64,000 nucleotides of DNA from Pseudomonas entomophila L48 (GCF_000026105.1 NC_008027.1:4112501-4176500); one strand, 5' to 3'; shown: positions 1 through 10,275, counted from the first letter of the stretch. Numbers and translations are program-made. Notes: generated from the sequence alone by a model not told the origin.

Positions 1-3000
1 TTGGTGTCGGTGCAGATCACCGGGAAACCGCACGCCCCGTACTCAAGCAGGCGCAGGTTGCTCTTGCAGTCGTTGAACAGGTTCTGCTCCAGCGGCGCCA
101 GTGCCAGATCAAGGTTGAGGCCGGCCAGCTTGCGCGGATACTCGGTGAACGAGATACCCGCATGGAACTCCTTGACGTAGGGCCGCAGGATGTCCGGGCA
201 CATGCCGAAGAACACCCAGTCGACCTCGCCGGCCAGGGTCTTGATCACGTCCAGCAGCAGCTCCAGGTCACCACGGTGGCTGGTGCCCCCCGCCCAGCCG
301 ACTCGCGGCCGCGCGCTGCTCTGACGCTGGCTGACCAGCCCCGTCCACAACGGCGCGGCGAGCATGTTGGGCACCACGCGGATGTCCTGGTGCATGCTCG
401 ACAGGGCATCGGCCAACGGCTCGGTGGACACCACCACCCGGTCGCACAGGGAAATGGCGCGGCCGACCAGTTCACGGATGTTGCTCGGCATGTTGCGCGC
501 GTGGTCGTTCTTCTTCGGTGGCTCGATGATGTAATCATCCAGCTCGTAGATGCGCCGCGCGTTGGAGAAGCGCTTGTACTGCTCGATATCCTTGACGTTC
601 GCCGGCGTGTAGCGGCACTGCAGGATCATCACATCGGGCTTTTCCCGCTCGAGCTCGACCAGCCCTGGAGCGCTGAAATCGATTCGCCCCTGGATCCATC
701 CTCCCTGCTCCAGGTCGGTGAACGGCTGGACGACACGGTATTGCCCGGTCGCGTTGGTGCTGCTGGGCAGCGCCAGTACCGACGGCATGGCCCGGGCGAT
801 GAACGGGTCCCAGCCACCGCGCAGGCCTGGTTCGAAATTGAAGTTCGGCAGTTTCAGGCTGAGGTTGCGGTTGTAGGCCGGGTCGAGCGCGATCCACGCC
901 ATCCAGCGCTCGTGCATCAGGTCGCGGTCGGCCTGCAGGTTCGGCGTCGCCGCCTGCTCGAGCGCAGGCACCGGCAAGCGGGCCACGCGCGAGTACGGCG
1001 TCCACACCGAAAGATAGCCTGCCGTCCGCGCGCGCAGGCACAGGTCGGCGTCGAACAGGGAACCTTGCAGGTGGGTCGCATCCAGCCCACCCAGCTCAGC
1101 GAACAGATCACGCCGCACCAGCAGGCAGTCGAGGCTCAGCGCACTCCAGTTCTGCACCAGGCGCAGGCGGTTCATGTAGCCGTCCGCGCTGGTCGCACAA
1201 CCGAGGAATGGGCTGCCGGCCGTGCCCTGCATGCCCAGCACCAGGCCGGCAGACACGATCGTGCCTTTGTCGTCGAACAGCTTGGGGCCGACCATGCCGA
1301 CTTCCGGGCGCTGCCCCAGGTGCATCAGCTCGACGAGCCACTGGTCGTCGAACAGCACGCAGCCGGCATCCAGCAGCAACAGATAGTCGCCACGGGCCTG
1401 CAGGCTGCCTTCGTTGAGGCTCTGGGCCAGCCCCTGGACGGCCACCTCGACCACCCGCAGCTGATCGCTGCCCAGCCCTTGCAGTCCGGCCAACCAGCCA
1501 CGCACCTCGGCAGACGTGTCGGCACTGGCGATCAGCAGCACTTCGAAGTCGCGGTAAGCCGTGTTCGTGAGCAGCGACTCGACGCAGCGCGTCAGCACCG
1601 CCAGGTCGGCACCGGCATGGATGAGGATCGACACACTGGCGGCCTGCGCATGGTGATAGGTGACCCGGGTCATCATGCTGCCTTCAATGCCGGACACCTG
1701 GGCTTCCACGCCCAGGCGCCGCAGGTGGGCCTCCAGCACACGCGGGGCCTGGACGTGCCCGCTCGGCTCGGCGAGCCAGTCGGCATAGCTGTGCTGGCAC
1801 TGCACGAGCACTTCGGCGATATGGTCCACCACCTGCAGGCCATGGGCCTCGACCAGCCGCCACAGCAGGTCGTGGGGCGCCAGGCCGTCGAAGCCCACGT
1901 CGAAACCACCCTGCTCGCGCAGCGCCGCGCACTTGAACGCCAGCAGGCGGCCGACGTAGGGCAGGCTGCGCATCAGGTCAAGGTTGAAGTCCGGCTTGAA
2001 GATCGGCGCCGACGGCGCGAGGTTGTCGTTGCTACCTTCATCGAGATAGAGGCACAGGCCTTCGCCCCGCAGCGCCATGCGCTCGGCCATGATCACCAGG
2101 GCGTGAGTGTGCAGGCGATCCCCCGCCTGCAACAGGAACAGCCAATCAGCCTGGCCATCAGCGGCAAGCCACTGGTTGAGCAGGTCGAAACCGGCGCCGC
2201 GACGCGTCAGGTAGCGCACGTTGTCCCGCACCACCGGCTCGAAGCCCTCGGGTGCGAGCACCAGGATGCAACGGGCCGGATAAGATTGCTGGGCGAGGCT
2301 GTCGAGGGTGGCGCGCAAGGCCTTCTCATCGCCTTCCCGGCAGGACACCATCGCCGCGATGCGCGGTTGAGTGGGCCACTGCTCGATGCGCTTGGGCAGC
2401 AGGCGCTCCTGCCCGGCGGACAGGCGACGGTACTCCAGCCACTCGGCATACAGCTCGTCGAAACTCAGGCTGAGCGTACCGACCTGCTGGTTGAAGTTGG
2501 CCATCTGCGCGGTGAACAGACGACGAAGATCGAGCTCGTCCCATTTCTGCCCAGGGTCGGCAACATAGTCGGCCAACGGCAGATAGCGCACCCAGCCCTC
2601 GGCCGGCGCGGCCTCGCCGGTACGGCCCTGGAGCATCTGCAGCAGCCAATCGGTTTCGGCGTCGAACACCTTGACCATGCTGCTCTGGTGGCTCAGGCGC
2701 CCGGGGTGTACGCGCTCCAGGCTCAGGACCTGGTCCAGGCTGCACAAATGTCCACGGCGCAACAGGCAGGCGTAGAGCGCCAAGTCCAGACGCGCGGCGA
2801 ACCCTTGCCCCTCCTGCACCAGGGTCGGCAGGTAAGTCTCGACCTGTTCGCGACGCAGCAGTGCATGGCTGAGCCCGCCGAACAGGTTGACGCCGTTGTC
2901 GGAGATGCCTTCCAGCAAGTCGTTGCCGTTGAGCACCGCACTGCACATGGAGATGACGAAGTTCAGCGAGCGCGACGGCAACAGGACGTCATCGGCGGCA

Positions 3001-3377
3001 CACAGCAGGCGCTGGCAGATGACCATGCTGACCTGCGGCAAGTCATTCAGCATCGCCGCCTGCTGGCTGATGCACGCGCCGAACAGCGTATCGTCGTCAC
3101 AGAGGAACTTGATGAACGCGCCGGACGACTGCTCCAGGCACGCCAGCAGGTTGCGGGCAAAGCCTTGCCGCGCGGGGTTGCGCACATAGCGCACAGGCAC
3201 GTGGGTAGTGGCGCGCAGCTCATCGCAGATCGTCTCGACCTGCGCATCCGGGCTGTCGTCGCACACGACGACCTCCAGGTTCGCGTAGTCCTGGGCAATC
3301 GCGCTGGCCAGCGTGCTGCGGAAGAATTCGGGGTTGTACGCGGGGATGGCGATACTGACGAGGGGTTGGGCGCTCAC
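1..3377 (-). CDS. Multi-domain glycosyltransferase, probably for flagellin; 3' end outside window
   Basis: At least 1125 residues are visible and the frame is still open at base 1. The start is a GTG at 3377; an in-frame TGA lies three codons upstream, so no earlier start is possible. The N-terminus (VSIAIPAYNPEFF, then VVCDDS and KFLCDDD) is a family-2 glycosyltransferase fold with a DxD-like site. A second GT2-like unit follows at about residues 350-560 (AAMVSCREGDEKALRATLDS). A third spans about 575-790 (SILIHAGADLAVLTRCVESL). From about residue 880 a GT4/GT-B-like part begins (VGWAGGTSHRGDLELLLD, then EYGACGFPVICTDT). It lies directly downstream of flgL, where Pseudomonas genomes often carry the transferase that decorates flagellin. 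The acceptor and sugar are inferred from position only. It may share the flgF-flgL transcript. Confidence 0.85.
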   Translation of the reverse strand, partial: MSAQPLVSIAIPAYNPEFFRSTLASAIAQDYANLEVVVCDDSPDAQVETICDELRATTHVPVRYVRNPARQGFARNLLACLEQSSGAFIKFLCDDDTLFGACISQQAAMLNDLPQVSMVICQRLLCAADDVLLPSRSLNFVISMCSAVLNGNDLLEGISDNGVNLFGGLSHALLRREQVETYLPTLVQEGQGFAARLDLALYACLLRRGHLCSLDQVLSLERVHPGRLSHQSSMVKVFDAETDWLLQMLQGRTGEAAPAEGWVRYLPLADYVADPGQKWDELDLRRLFTAQMANFNQQVGTLSLSFDELYAEWLEYRRLSAGQERLLPKRIEQWPTQPRIAAMVSCREGDEKALRATLDSLAQQSYPARCILVLAPEGFEPVVRDNVRYLTRRGAGFDLLNQWLAADGQADWLFLLQAGDRLHTHALVIMAERMALRGEGLCLYLDEGSNDNLAPSAPIFKPDFNLDLMRSLPYVGRLLAFKCAALREQGGFDVGFDGLAPHDLLWRLVEAHGLQVVDHIAEVLVQCQHSYADWLAEPSGHVQAPRVLEAHLRRLGVEAQVSGIEGSMMTRVTYHHAQAASVSILIHAGADLAVLTRCVESLLTNTAYRDFEVLLIASADTSAEVRGWLAGLQGLGSDQLRVVEVAVQGLAQSLNEGSLQARGDYLLLLDAGCVLFDDQWLVELMHLGQRPEVGMVGPKLFDDKGTIVSAGLVLGMQGTAGSPFLGCATSADGYMNRLRLVQNWSALSLDCLLVRRDLFAELGGLDATHLQGSLFDADLCLRARTAGYLSVWTPYSRVARLPVPALEQAATPNLQADRDLMHERWMAWIALDPAYNRNLSLKLPNFNFEPGLRGGWDPFIARAMPSVLALPSSTNATGQYRVVQPFTDLEQGGWIQGRIDFSAPGLVELEREKPDVMILQCRYTPANVKDIEQYKRFSNARRIYELDDYIIEPPKKNDHARNMPSNIRELVGRAISLCDRVVVSTEPLADALSSMHQDIRVVPNMLAAPLWTGLVSQRQSSARPRVGWAGGTSHRGDLELLLDVIKTLAGEVDWVFFGMCPDILRPYVKEFHAGISFTEYPRKLAGLNLDLALAPLEQNLFNDCKSNLRLLEYGACGFPVICTDT

Positions 3378-3464
3378 GGGTACTCACTCAAAGCAATTGA
3401 TCGATGCCGCCTGGCTCGCCCCTGCCCCGGCCCGGCATCCTGCCATGGCCGGTGCCATGGCCGA

Positions 3465-3497
3465 GCCGCCTCGCGTCCCAGCAGGTAGCGAGGCGGC
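3465..3497. terminator. 10-bp perfect inverted repeat between flgL and the glycosyltransferase
   Basis: The arms GCCGCCTCGC and GCGAGGCGGC flank a 13-base loop. No U-tract follows on either strand, so it may be an attenuating hairpin or RNA-stability element rather than a full intrinsic terminator. It lies between the flgL stop and the glycosyltransferase GTG. Confidence 0.4.
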
Positions 3498-3536
3498 CCT
3501 TGCGGGTGATCACCCCGCTCGGCACAGCATCGTGAT

Positions 3537-5105
3537 TCAGATGTAGTTGACCAGCGACAAGCCGGAGATCTTGGCAAAGGACTGCATCGAAGCCTGGAGC
3601 ATGTTGGTCTGCATCTGCAGGCGCAACATCACGGTCGCCGGGTCGACCTCGCGGATCGAGCTCTGGGTCTTGGTATTTTCGGTGCTCAGTGCCTCGTTGG
3701 TCTCGGCCTGGATGTCCAGGGCCTGGCCGCGACCACCAATGGAGCTGATCGACGACGCCACCTGGTTGGTCGCACTGGCGACGTTGCCGATGGCCGAGTC
3801 CAGGGAGGCCAGGAAGTTCTGACGGGCTGCCGGGTCCTTGTCCATCGGCACCGACAGCGCGGTGCGCAGTTGGCTGATGGTCTGCAGGATGTTCTGGGTC
3901 TGGTGGGTGTCCACCTGGACCCCGAACGAGTCACCCGCGGCCGGTGCGCCGGACAGCTCGAAGCTCACGCCGGACGCGGTGGCGGTAGTGCCCGACAGCG
4001 TGCCGGTGGAGATCGGCCGGCTGTTGGCCGACATCGGCGCCGAGTACAGCTCGAAGTCAGTCGGGCTGGTGAACTTGAGCACCGCGCCACCGCCTGGGAA
4101 CGAGGCGTTGTACTGGGCCTGGTTGGTGATGCTGGCACCGGTGACCTGGGTCGTCGAGCCGTTGCCCGGGCTGCGGCTGCCGGTGATGGTGTCCGGCTTG
4201 GACTGCAGCGAGAACGTGTGGCCAGCAATGGCCGCGTCCGGGTTGGCTTCGTCGCCCGGCTTGAAATCGATCTTCAGGCGCAGGTCGACGCCACGGAAGG
4301 ACACCGAAGTGTTCACGCCTTTCGGGTCGAAGTTACCGCCTTGGCTGGCCTCCAGCGTCACGTCGTTGCCGCTGGCATCGAGGATCTTGTACTGGGTGCT
4401 GCTGGTGAACTGGACGCTGTAAGGCTCGCCGCTGCGGAAGCGGTCGTTGTAGGCGACGCTGCCGGAAACCTGGCCATTGGACAGGCTGACACGGCCATCG
4501 TCCACGGCTGGCGAGGTGAGCTTGGTCTGGCTGCGGCTGGTGTTCAGCGCCTGCTCGAACGCATCGTAGCCCGTCTCGTTGGCGGCCAGGCTGAGCATGT
4601 CACCCACCTGCAGCTTCAGCTGGCTCTGGTCGCCCTGGTAGCTGTAGGAGCCATCGGTGTTACGGACATACGGCTGGGTGTCGCCCTTGGACCCGGAGAA
4701 CAGGTACTTGCCGTTTTCATCCTTGCTGTTCATCAGCGAGAACAGCTGCTCTTCCAGCGCCGCCAGCTCGGAGGCATTGGCCTTGCGGTCGGCGTCGGTG
4801 AAACCGGCGTTGCCGGAAGTGACCGCCAGCTCGTTGACCCGTTGCAACACGGCACCGATCGAGTTGAGGGTGGCTTCGCTGGTGCCCAGGGCATTGCGCA
4901 CGTTGGTGATATTGCCCTTGTACTGGTCGAGCATGTTCTGCTGCTGCTCGAGCTGCAGCAGGCGCGCAGCGCCGACCGGATCGTCGGCGGCGGTACGCAC
5001 GCGAATGCCGTCGCTGGATTGCTCCTGGCTCTTGACCGTGTTGGCCAAGCCGCGCTGATAGTTGGCGCTGCTGGTGTTGTAGAACTGCGAAGTGGAGATG
5101 CGCAT
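3537..5105 (-). CDS. flgL: Flagellar hook-associated protein 3 FlgL
   Basis: This 522-aa hook-filament junction protein is exported by the flagellar type III system. The N-terminus MRISTSQFYNTSSANYQ and the flagellin-like helix that follows (SQEQSSDGIRVRTAADDPVGAARLLQLEQQ) are diagnostic. The C-terminal coiled coil ends QMQTNMLQASMQSFAKISGLSLVNYI. It is much longer than the roughly 317-aa enterobacterial FlgL. The extra length is a central beta-rich region (about residues 190-400) with two similar modules (FTSSTQYKI and FTSPTDFEL, the second ending GAPAAGDSF) that resemble modules in FlgK. It follows flgK after 13 bases and is last in the flgFGHIJKL unit. Confidence 0.97.
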   Translation of the reverse strand: MRISTSQFYNTSSANYQRGLANTVKSQEQSSDGIRVRTAADDPVGAARLLQLEQQQNMLDQYKGNITNVRNALGTSEATLNSIGAVLQRVNELAVTSGNAGFTDADRKANASELAALEEQLFSLMNSKDENGKYLFSGSKGDTQPYVRNTDGSYSYQGDQSQLKLQVGDMLSLAANETGYDAFEQALNTSRSQTKLTSPAVDDGRVSLSNGQVSGSVAYNDRFRSGEPYSVQFTSSTQYKILDASGNDVTLEASQGGNFDPKGVNTSVSFRGVDLRLKIDFKPGDEANPDAAIAGHTFSLQSKPDTITGSRSPGNGSTTQVTGASITNQAQYNASFPGGGAVLKFTSPTDFELYSAPMSANSRPISTGTLSGTTATASGVSFELSGAPAAGDSFGVQVDTHQTQNILQTISQLRTALSVPMDKDPAARQNFLASLDSAIGNVASATNQVASSISSIGGRGQALDIQAETNEALSTENTKTQSSIREVDPATVMLRLQMQTNMLQASMQSFAKISGLSLVNYI

Positions 5106-5118
5106 GATCTACGGCTCC

Positions 5119-7164
5119 TTAAAGACTGTTGATCAAGGTGGCGAAGGTTTCCTGGGCCGCCTTGATGATCTGCGACGACGCGGTGTAGTACTGCTGGAAC
5201 TTGACCAGGTTGCCGACCTCTTCGTCGACCGACACACCGGATGCGGTATTGCGGCTATCCAGCGCCGAGGCCTGCAGGGCATTGGTGGCATCGGCGTCCA
5301 TGCTCGCCTGGGAGGCCTTGCCACCGACGTTGGACACCAGCTTGGCGTAGGCATCGGTCATGCTGATGCCCTTGCCGTCGGCCCCCACCTCGACCGTGGA
5401 CTTGGTCTGCAGGCCGATCACCGACTGGGCATTGCGGTTGTCCGCCGAGCCGGAGCCGGTCAACGAGACGGTGAAGCTGTCACCGTTCTTCGGCGCGCCG
5501 GTGATGTCCATCTCGAAGTTGAACTTCTTCTGCACGCCACTGGCGTCATTGATCGGGTTGCCACTGCCATCGACCATCGGCACGGACAACTGCAGCTTGT
5601 TGTTCTGGCCAGGGACGATAGTGCCGCTGCCGATGTTGTTACCCTGGGCGTCGAACATCGTGTACGCCTGGGGCGAGGTCTCGTTGCCGAACACCAGCTT
5701 GACCGGGGTCGAGTACTTCAGGCCGGCCTGCAAGTCGCTGCGCTGGGTGGCGTCGTAGATGTCCAGCTTGGACGTCAGCGTGGGCTGGGTGATCAGCCCG
5801 GTGCCCTTGTTGCCCGAAGCGTTGACGGCGGTTAGTGGCGCGGCGAATGCCAGGCGCTTGGGGTCGGTGAGCGTCGAGTCGATGGTCCCGGCGGCGTTGC
5901 GCGTCGGGGTGATCTTGAAGCTGTCGCCGACACTGGGGGCGCCGCCATTGAGCGCCAGGCTGAAACCATCGATCACCGGCGGCGGGTTGGTGCTGAGGTC
6001 GAAGTTGCCCATGTCTTTGCCATCGGGCAGCCGGCGCACGTTGTAGCCCGTGCCACTGGTGAAGGTCACCTGGTAGTCGTTGGTCGACAGCTTGCCGGTG
6101 TCCTTGATGGTCACGTTCAGGTTGCCGGTGGCCGGGTTGTTGCCCAGCTTGGGCACGCTGCGCTCGCTGATGGCCTTGGCACTGTTGATGTCGCCGAACA
6201 GCAGCGCACCGAACTCACCGTTCTTGTCGATGCCCTGGGCCAGCTGGCTGTTGATCGCGTCGGACACGACCAGGGCAACCCGCCCCAGTTCGTTCAGGGC
6301 CGGGTCGAGGGTGTCCTTGCGGTAGCGGATCAGGCCACCCATCTCGCCACCGCTGGCGCTGTCGGTGATGTCCATCTTGGTGCTGCCGCGGTTGAGCACC
6401 AGGCTCATGCGCGTCGGGTCGGTCGGGCTGGGCGCCGTCTCCAGCTTCTGCGTGCCGGTGCCCAGCACCAGCGATTGACCGTTCTTCAGGTAGATGTCGT
6501 AGTTGCCTTCACGCTCGACCACGTCCACGCCAATCAGCTTGTTCAACTCGCGCACCGCGCCATCGCGCTGGTCCAGCAGGTCGTTGGGCTGGCCGGTGAT
6601 GGCGGCCATCCTCACGATCTGCTGGTTGTAGTCAGCGATGGTGGAAGTGAGGTTGTTCACCTGGTCGGCGATCGACTTCATGTTCGAGTTGATGTTGCTG
6701 TTCTGCTGGTTCATCTGCGCCGACAAGGCGTTGAAGCGCTTGGCGAGGGTCTGCGCGCTGGTCAGCAGCAACTGGCGGGAGGCATCTTCGGTGGGCTTGG
6801 CCGAGGCATCCTGGGCGGCGGTGAAGAAACTCTTCAACGCGGCGGTGATACCGGTGTCAGTGCCGTACAGGGCCTTGTCCAGCGGCGCGACCTGGTCCAG
6901 GTACGAGGACGCATCGGCCGACAGCGAGGTGGTGGTGCGCAGCTGGTTCTCGAGGAACGAGTTGTACACCCGGCGCACGTCGGCCAGCGTAGTGCCGGTG
7001 CCGATGAACACCTGGCCGACCTGCTGGCTACCCTTGGTCTTCTGGACGATCTGCTGGCGAGAGTAACTTTCGACATCGGCGTTGGCGATGTTGTTACCCA
7101 GGGTGTACATCCCGGACTGGGCGGCACCCAGGCCCGACATACCGATATTGATCAAACTCGCCAT
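5119..7164 (-). CDS. flgK: Flagellar hook-associated protein 1 FlgK
   Basis: FlgK forms the first ring of the hook-filament junction. This 681-aa protein starts MASLINIGMSGLGAAQSGMYTLGNNIANADVESYSRQ-like, carrying the rod/hook-family N-terminal motif with NNIANADVESYSRQ. It ends with the matching C-terminal helix (GVSVDEEVGNLVKFQQYYTASSQIIKAAQETFATLINSL). The middle has at least two beta modules ending GGAPSVGDSF and GAPKNGDSF, related to those in FlgL. It is separated from flgJ by 12 bases and from flgL by 13, so the three are almost certainly cotranscribed. Confidence 0.97.
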   Translation of the reverse strand: MASLINIGMSGLGAAQSGMYTLGNNIANADVESYSRQQIVQKTKGSQQVGQVFIGTGTTLADVRRVYNSFLENQLRTTTSLSADASSYLDQVAPLDKALYGTDTGITAALKSFFTAAQDASAKPTEDASRQLLLTSAQTLAKRFNALSAQMNQQNSNINSNMKSIADQVNNLTSTIADYNQQIVRMAAITGQPNDLLDQRDGAVRELNKLIGVDVVEREGNYDIYLKNGQSLVLGTGTQKLETAPSPTDPTRMSLVLNRGSTKMDITDSASGGEMGGLIRYRKDTLDPALNELGRVALVVSDAINSQLAQGIDKNGEFGALLFGDINSAKAISERSVPKLGNNPATGNLNVTIKDTGKLSTNDYQVTFTSGTGYNVRRLPDGKDMGNFDLSTNPPPVIDGFSLALNGGAPSVGDSFKITPTRNAAGTIDSTLTDPKRLAFAAPLTAVNASGNKGTGLITQPTLTSKLDIYDATQRSDLQAGLKYSTPVKLVFGNETSPQAYTMFDAQGNNIGSGTIVPGQNNKLQLSVPMVDGSGNPINDASGVQKKFNFEMDITGAPKNGDSFTVSLTGSGSADNRNAQSVIGLQTKSTVEVGADGKGISMTDAYAKLVSNVGGKASQASMDADATNALQASALDSRNTASGVSVDEEVGNLVKFQQYYTASSQIIKAAQETFATLINSL

Positions 7165-7176
7165 GGTTCCCTGCCC

Positions 7177-8367
7177 TTAAAGTTGCGTGGTGGTACCGAG
7201 CATTGCGTAGCTCTGTTCCGACTTCATCTGTCTTGCGATCTGCGAGATCTTGCTGGCGTAGTTCGGGTCGGTGGCATAACCGGCCTTCTGCAGCTCTCGC
7301 ACGAATTGTTCTGGTTTATCGGCAGCCTTCACCGCATCTTGATAGCGCGAATTGTTCTGCAGCAGGCTGACCAGGTCGTGGAAGCTGTCCTGGTAACTGT
7401 CGTAGGAACGGAACGCCGCCGTTTCCTTGACGAACTGGCCGTTGCGGAACTCGCTGGTGATCGCCCGCGCCTCGCCACCCTGCCAGCTGCCGGTGGCCTT
7501 GATGCCGAACAGGTTGTGGCTGCTGCTGCCATCGGGGTTGCGCATGACCGACTTACCCCAACCGGTTTCCAGCGCGGCCTGGGCGACCAGGTAGCGCGGG
7601 TCGATACCGATGCGCTTGGCGGCCTGCTCGGCCATCGGCAGCATGGTGGCGACGAAGGCGTCGCTGTCGGCGAAGGCTTTCTTCGGTGCCAGCGGCGGCT
7701 GCGCGCGACCGAGGATCTGCAGCTTGGCGTCCGGCGCGGCGAAGGTACGTGCCGGCGCCCAGTCGCGCGCGGCCACGCCACCGACCGGAATATCGCCACG
7801 GCGCGGCATGGCGGTGTTGGTGGCGGCCGCGGCAGTGCCAGTGGACGGCACGATGCCTGCGAGCAGGCGATCGGTGAGCTTGGACGGCAAGGCCAGGCGT
7901 CGCGAGTTGAGCGCGGCCACATCATTGCGCGTGGCGACGTCCTCGGTGGCACGCACAGGCTCCGCCACCTTCGAGGCCCACAGCGCCGGAGCCGCCCCCT
8001 CGATACGCGGGAACGGACTGGTGTTGGGGTGCACGGCCTTGTTCTTCGACAGCTGGCGCACCAGCACGTCCTGCAGGCCGATACCGCCACCCTCGCGGGA
8101 CATGCTCACCGCCAGTTGCTGGTCGTACATGTCGCGGTACTGCTTGACCGTGTCGCTGTTCATCGGGTCGTCTTCGGAGGCCATCACATCGGTGGCCTTG
8201 CGCGACGCCTTGAGCATCTCGCTGACGAACAGCGACTCGAACTCCTTGGCCACCTTGCGCACGTTGGCGTCGCTGTCGCGATCACCGTACTTGAGCGAGC
8301 TCAGGCGGCTGAGGTCGGTGTAGGCGCCGCTGTCGGCGGGCGAGGACACCAGGCTCTTCGAATTCAT
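7177..8367 (-). CDS. flgJ: Rod-cap protein and peptidoglycan hydrolase FlgJ
   Basis: This is a two-domain periplasmic protein of 396 aa. The N-terminal part (about residues 35-115, RKVAKEFESLFVSEMLKASRKA and the helix around MYDQQLAVSMSREGGGIGLQDVLVRQL) is the rod-capping domain. After a Pro/Ala-rich linker, about residues 240-390 form a glucosaminidase/muramidase domain (MAEQAAKRIGIDPRYLVAQAALETGWGKS, with the likely catalytic Glu in ALETGWGK, then HNLFGIKATGSWQG). It opens a hole in peptidoglycan for rod growth. It lies 11 bases downstream of flgI. Confidence 0.96.
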   Translation of the reverse strand: MNSKSLVSSPADSGAYTDLSRLSSLKYGDRDSDANVRKVAKEFESLFVSEMLKASRKATDVMASEDDPMNSDTVKQYRDMYDQQLAVSMSREGGGIGLQDVLVRQLSKNKAVHPNTSPFPRIEGAAPALWASKVAEPVRATEDVATRNDVAALNSRRLALPSKLTDRLLAGIVPSTGTAAAATNTAMPRRGDIPVGGVAARDWAPARTFAAPDAKLQILGRAQPPLAPKKAFADSDAFVATMLPMAEQAAKRIGIDPRYLVAQAALETGWGKSVMRNPDGSSSHNLFGIKATGSWQGGEARAITSEFRNGQFVKETAAFRSYDSYQDSFHDLVSLLQNNSRYQDAVKAADKPEQFVRELQKAGYATDPNYASKISQIARQMKSEQSYAMLGTTTQL

Positions 8368-8378
8368 CCGTGGCGTCC

Positions 8379-9488
8379 TCAGATCACGATCAGGTCGGCT
8401 TGCAACGCGCCGGCCTGCTTCAGGGCTTCAAGGATCGCCATCAGGTCGCTCGGCGCCGCGCCGACCTGGTTCACCGCACGCACGATCTCATCCAGCGTGG
8501 TGCCCGGGCCGAACTTGAACATCGGCTTGGCCTCCTGCTGGGCGTTGACCCGCGAGCGTGGCACCACGGCGGTCTGGCCATTGGAGAACGGCCCCGGCTG
8601 GCTGACGATCGGGTCTTCGGTGATGGTCACGGTCAGGCTGCCGTGGGTGACCGCCGCCGGCGACACCTTGACGTTCTGGCCAATGACGATGGTGCCGGTA
8701 CGCGAGTTGATGATGACCTTGGCCACCGCCTGGCCCGGGTCGATCTCCAGGTTCTCGAGGATCGACAGGTAGTCGACGCGCTGGCTCGGGTCCATCGGCG
8801 CGGTGACGCGAACCGAGCCACCATCGACGGCCTGGGCCACGCCAGGGCCGAGCAGCTCGTTGACCTTGTCGACGATGCGCTTGGCGGTGGTGAAGTCCGG
8901 GCGATTGAGGTTGAGGGTGAGGCTGTTGCCCTGGTTGAAACCGCTCGGTACCGCACGCTCGACGGAAGCACCGCCCGGGATGCGGCCGGCCGACGGAACG
9001 TTGACGGTGATCTTCGAGCCGTCACGGCCCTCGGCATCGAAGCCGCCGACCACCAAGTTGCCCTGGGCGATCGCATAGACGTTGCCGTCGATACCCTTGA
9101 GCGGGGTCATCAACAGGCTGCCGCCGCGCAGGCTCTTGGAGTTGCCGATCGACGACACGGTGATGTCGACCACCTGGCCAGGCTTGGCGAACGGTGGCAG
9201 GTCGGCATGCACCGACACCGCGGCGACGTTCTTCAACTGCACGTTGCCCGACCCTGGCGGCACCTTGATGCCGAACTGCGACAGCATGTTGTTGAAGGTC
9301 TGCAGGGTGAACGGCGTCTGGGTGGTCTGGTCACCCGTGCCGTTGAGCCCCACCACCAGGCCGTAGCCGATCAGCTGGTTGGCGCGCACGCCGGAAATGC
9401 TGGCGATATCCTTCAAGCGCTCGGCGTGGGCACCGAACGCGCAGGACATCAGGAGTGTCGCGGCAATCAACCGCCTAGCGTTGAACAT
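8379..9488 (-). CDS. flgI: Flagellar P-ring protein FlgI
   Basis: The precursor has 369 aa, counted from the ATG at 9488. An alternative ATG at 9494 would add two residues. A Sec signal peptide ([21 protein letters not shown]) precedes the conserved mature start [33 protein letters not shown]. The P-ring forms the periplasmic bushing around the rod. The C-terminal [24 protein letters not shown] and [31 protein letters not shown] are typical of the family. It sits between flgH and flgJ in the usual order. Confidence 0.96.
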   Translation of the reverse strand: MFNARRLIAATLLMSCAFGAHAERLKDIASISGVRANQLIGYGLVVGLNGTGDQTTQTPFTLQTFNNMLSQFGIKVPPGSGNVQLKNVAAVSVHADLPPFAKPGQVVDITVSSIGNSKSLRGGSLLMTPLKGIDGNVYAIAQGNLVVGGFDAEGRDGSKITVNVPSAGRIPGGASVERAVPSGFNQGNSLTLNLNRPDFTTAKRIVDKVNELLGPGVAQAVDGGSVRVTAPMDPSQRVDYLSILENLEIDPGQAVAKVIINSRTGTIVIGQNVKVSPAAVTHGSLTVTITEDPIVSQPGPFSNGQTAVVPRSRVNAQQEAKPMFKFGPGTTLDEIVRAVNQVGAAPSDLMAILEALKQAGALQADLIVI

Positions 9489-9500
9489 GGTCATCCGTAC

Positions 9501-10196
9501 TCAGAAGGGCCAGAGCGGGCTGATGAAGAAACGGTCCAGCCAACCGGGCTGGCTGGCATCGGCGAACGAGCCGGTGCCCGAATAGGTGATGCGCGCGTCG
9601 GCCACACGGGTGGACGGCACGGTGTTGTCGGTGGCGATATCGTCGGCGCGGACCAGGCCGGCGATGCGCACCAGCTCCTCGCCGGTGTTCAGGGTCATCC
9701 ACTTCTCGCCACGCACGGCGATGATGCCGTTGGGCAGCACTTCGGCCACGGTGACGGTGATCGAACCGGTCAGGGTATTGCCCTGGGTGGCCTTGCTGTC
9801 GCCCTTGGTGGTGCGGTCGCCGCTGTAGCCGGCCTCCAGCGACAGGTCGCCGCCGCCGAACGGGTTGTTGGTGTTTGGGCTGCTGCCGAACAGCGAGGTC
9901 AAGCCGATGTCGGCCTTGCTGTTCTTCTGGATCTGCGAGCCGGCATTCTTGCTGGCCGAGGTCCGCTCGTTGAGGGTGATGGTGATGATGTCACCGACCC
10001 GAAACGCCTTGCGGTCCGTGTACAGGCTCTGCTCGAAACCGGCCTGGTAGATCGAGCCGTTGTTGGCCGCTGCCGGCAACGGGGTGCGCGGCAGGACCGG
10101 CGCGTAGTACGGGTCGTTGGGCTTGGGCGTCGGCGCGACGCAACCGGCCAGCAACACCGCCCCCCCAAGGGCGAAAACGGACAACAGATGTTTCAT
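9501..10196 (-). CDS. flgH: Flagellar L-ring lipoprotein FlgH
   Basis: This is a 231-aa outer-membrane lipoprotein. The N-terminus [19 protein letters not shown] ends in a lipobox (LAGC, lipidated Cys at residue 19). The conserved segment [24 protein letters not shown] and the C-terminal [34 protein letters not shown] beta barrel region identify FlgH. It ends [19 protein letters not shown], also typical. It forms the outer-membrane ring of the hook basal body together with FlgI, the next gene. Confidence 0.96.
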   Translation of the reverse strand: MKHLLSVFALGGAVLLAGCVAPTPKPNDPYYAPVLPRTPLPAAANNGSIYQAGFEQSLYTDRKAFRVGDIITITLNERTSASKNAGSQIQKNSKADIGLTSLFGSSPNTNNPFGGGDLSLEAGYSGDRTTKGDSKATQGNTLTGSITVTVAEVLPNGIIAVRGEKWMTLNTGEELVRIAGLVRADDIATDNTVPSTRVADARITYSGTGSFADASQPGWLDRFFISPLWPF

Positions 10197-10275
10197 GACG
10201 CTTACCTCACGGTGGAACAGGCGCTGCGACAGCGAGCGGATGGTCAGTGGCCCGCGCCAGGCGGGCCACCCGGGC

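Noticed and set aside
162..3488. 1108-codon open frame on the plus strand opposite the glycosyltransferase
   Set aside because: Translation is Arg/His/Gln/Ala-rich without any domain. It is the antisense shadow of a clear multi-domain glycosyltransferase in a high-GC genome.
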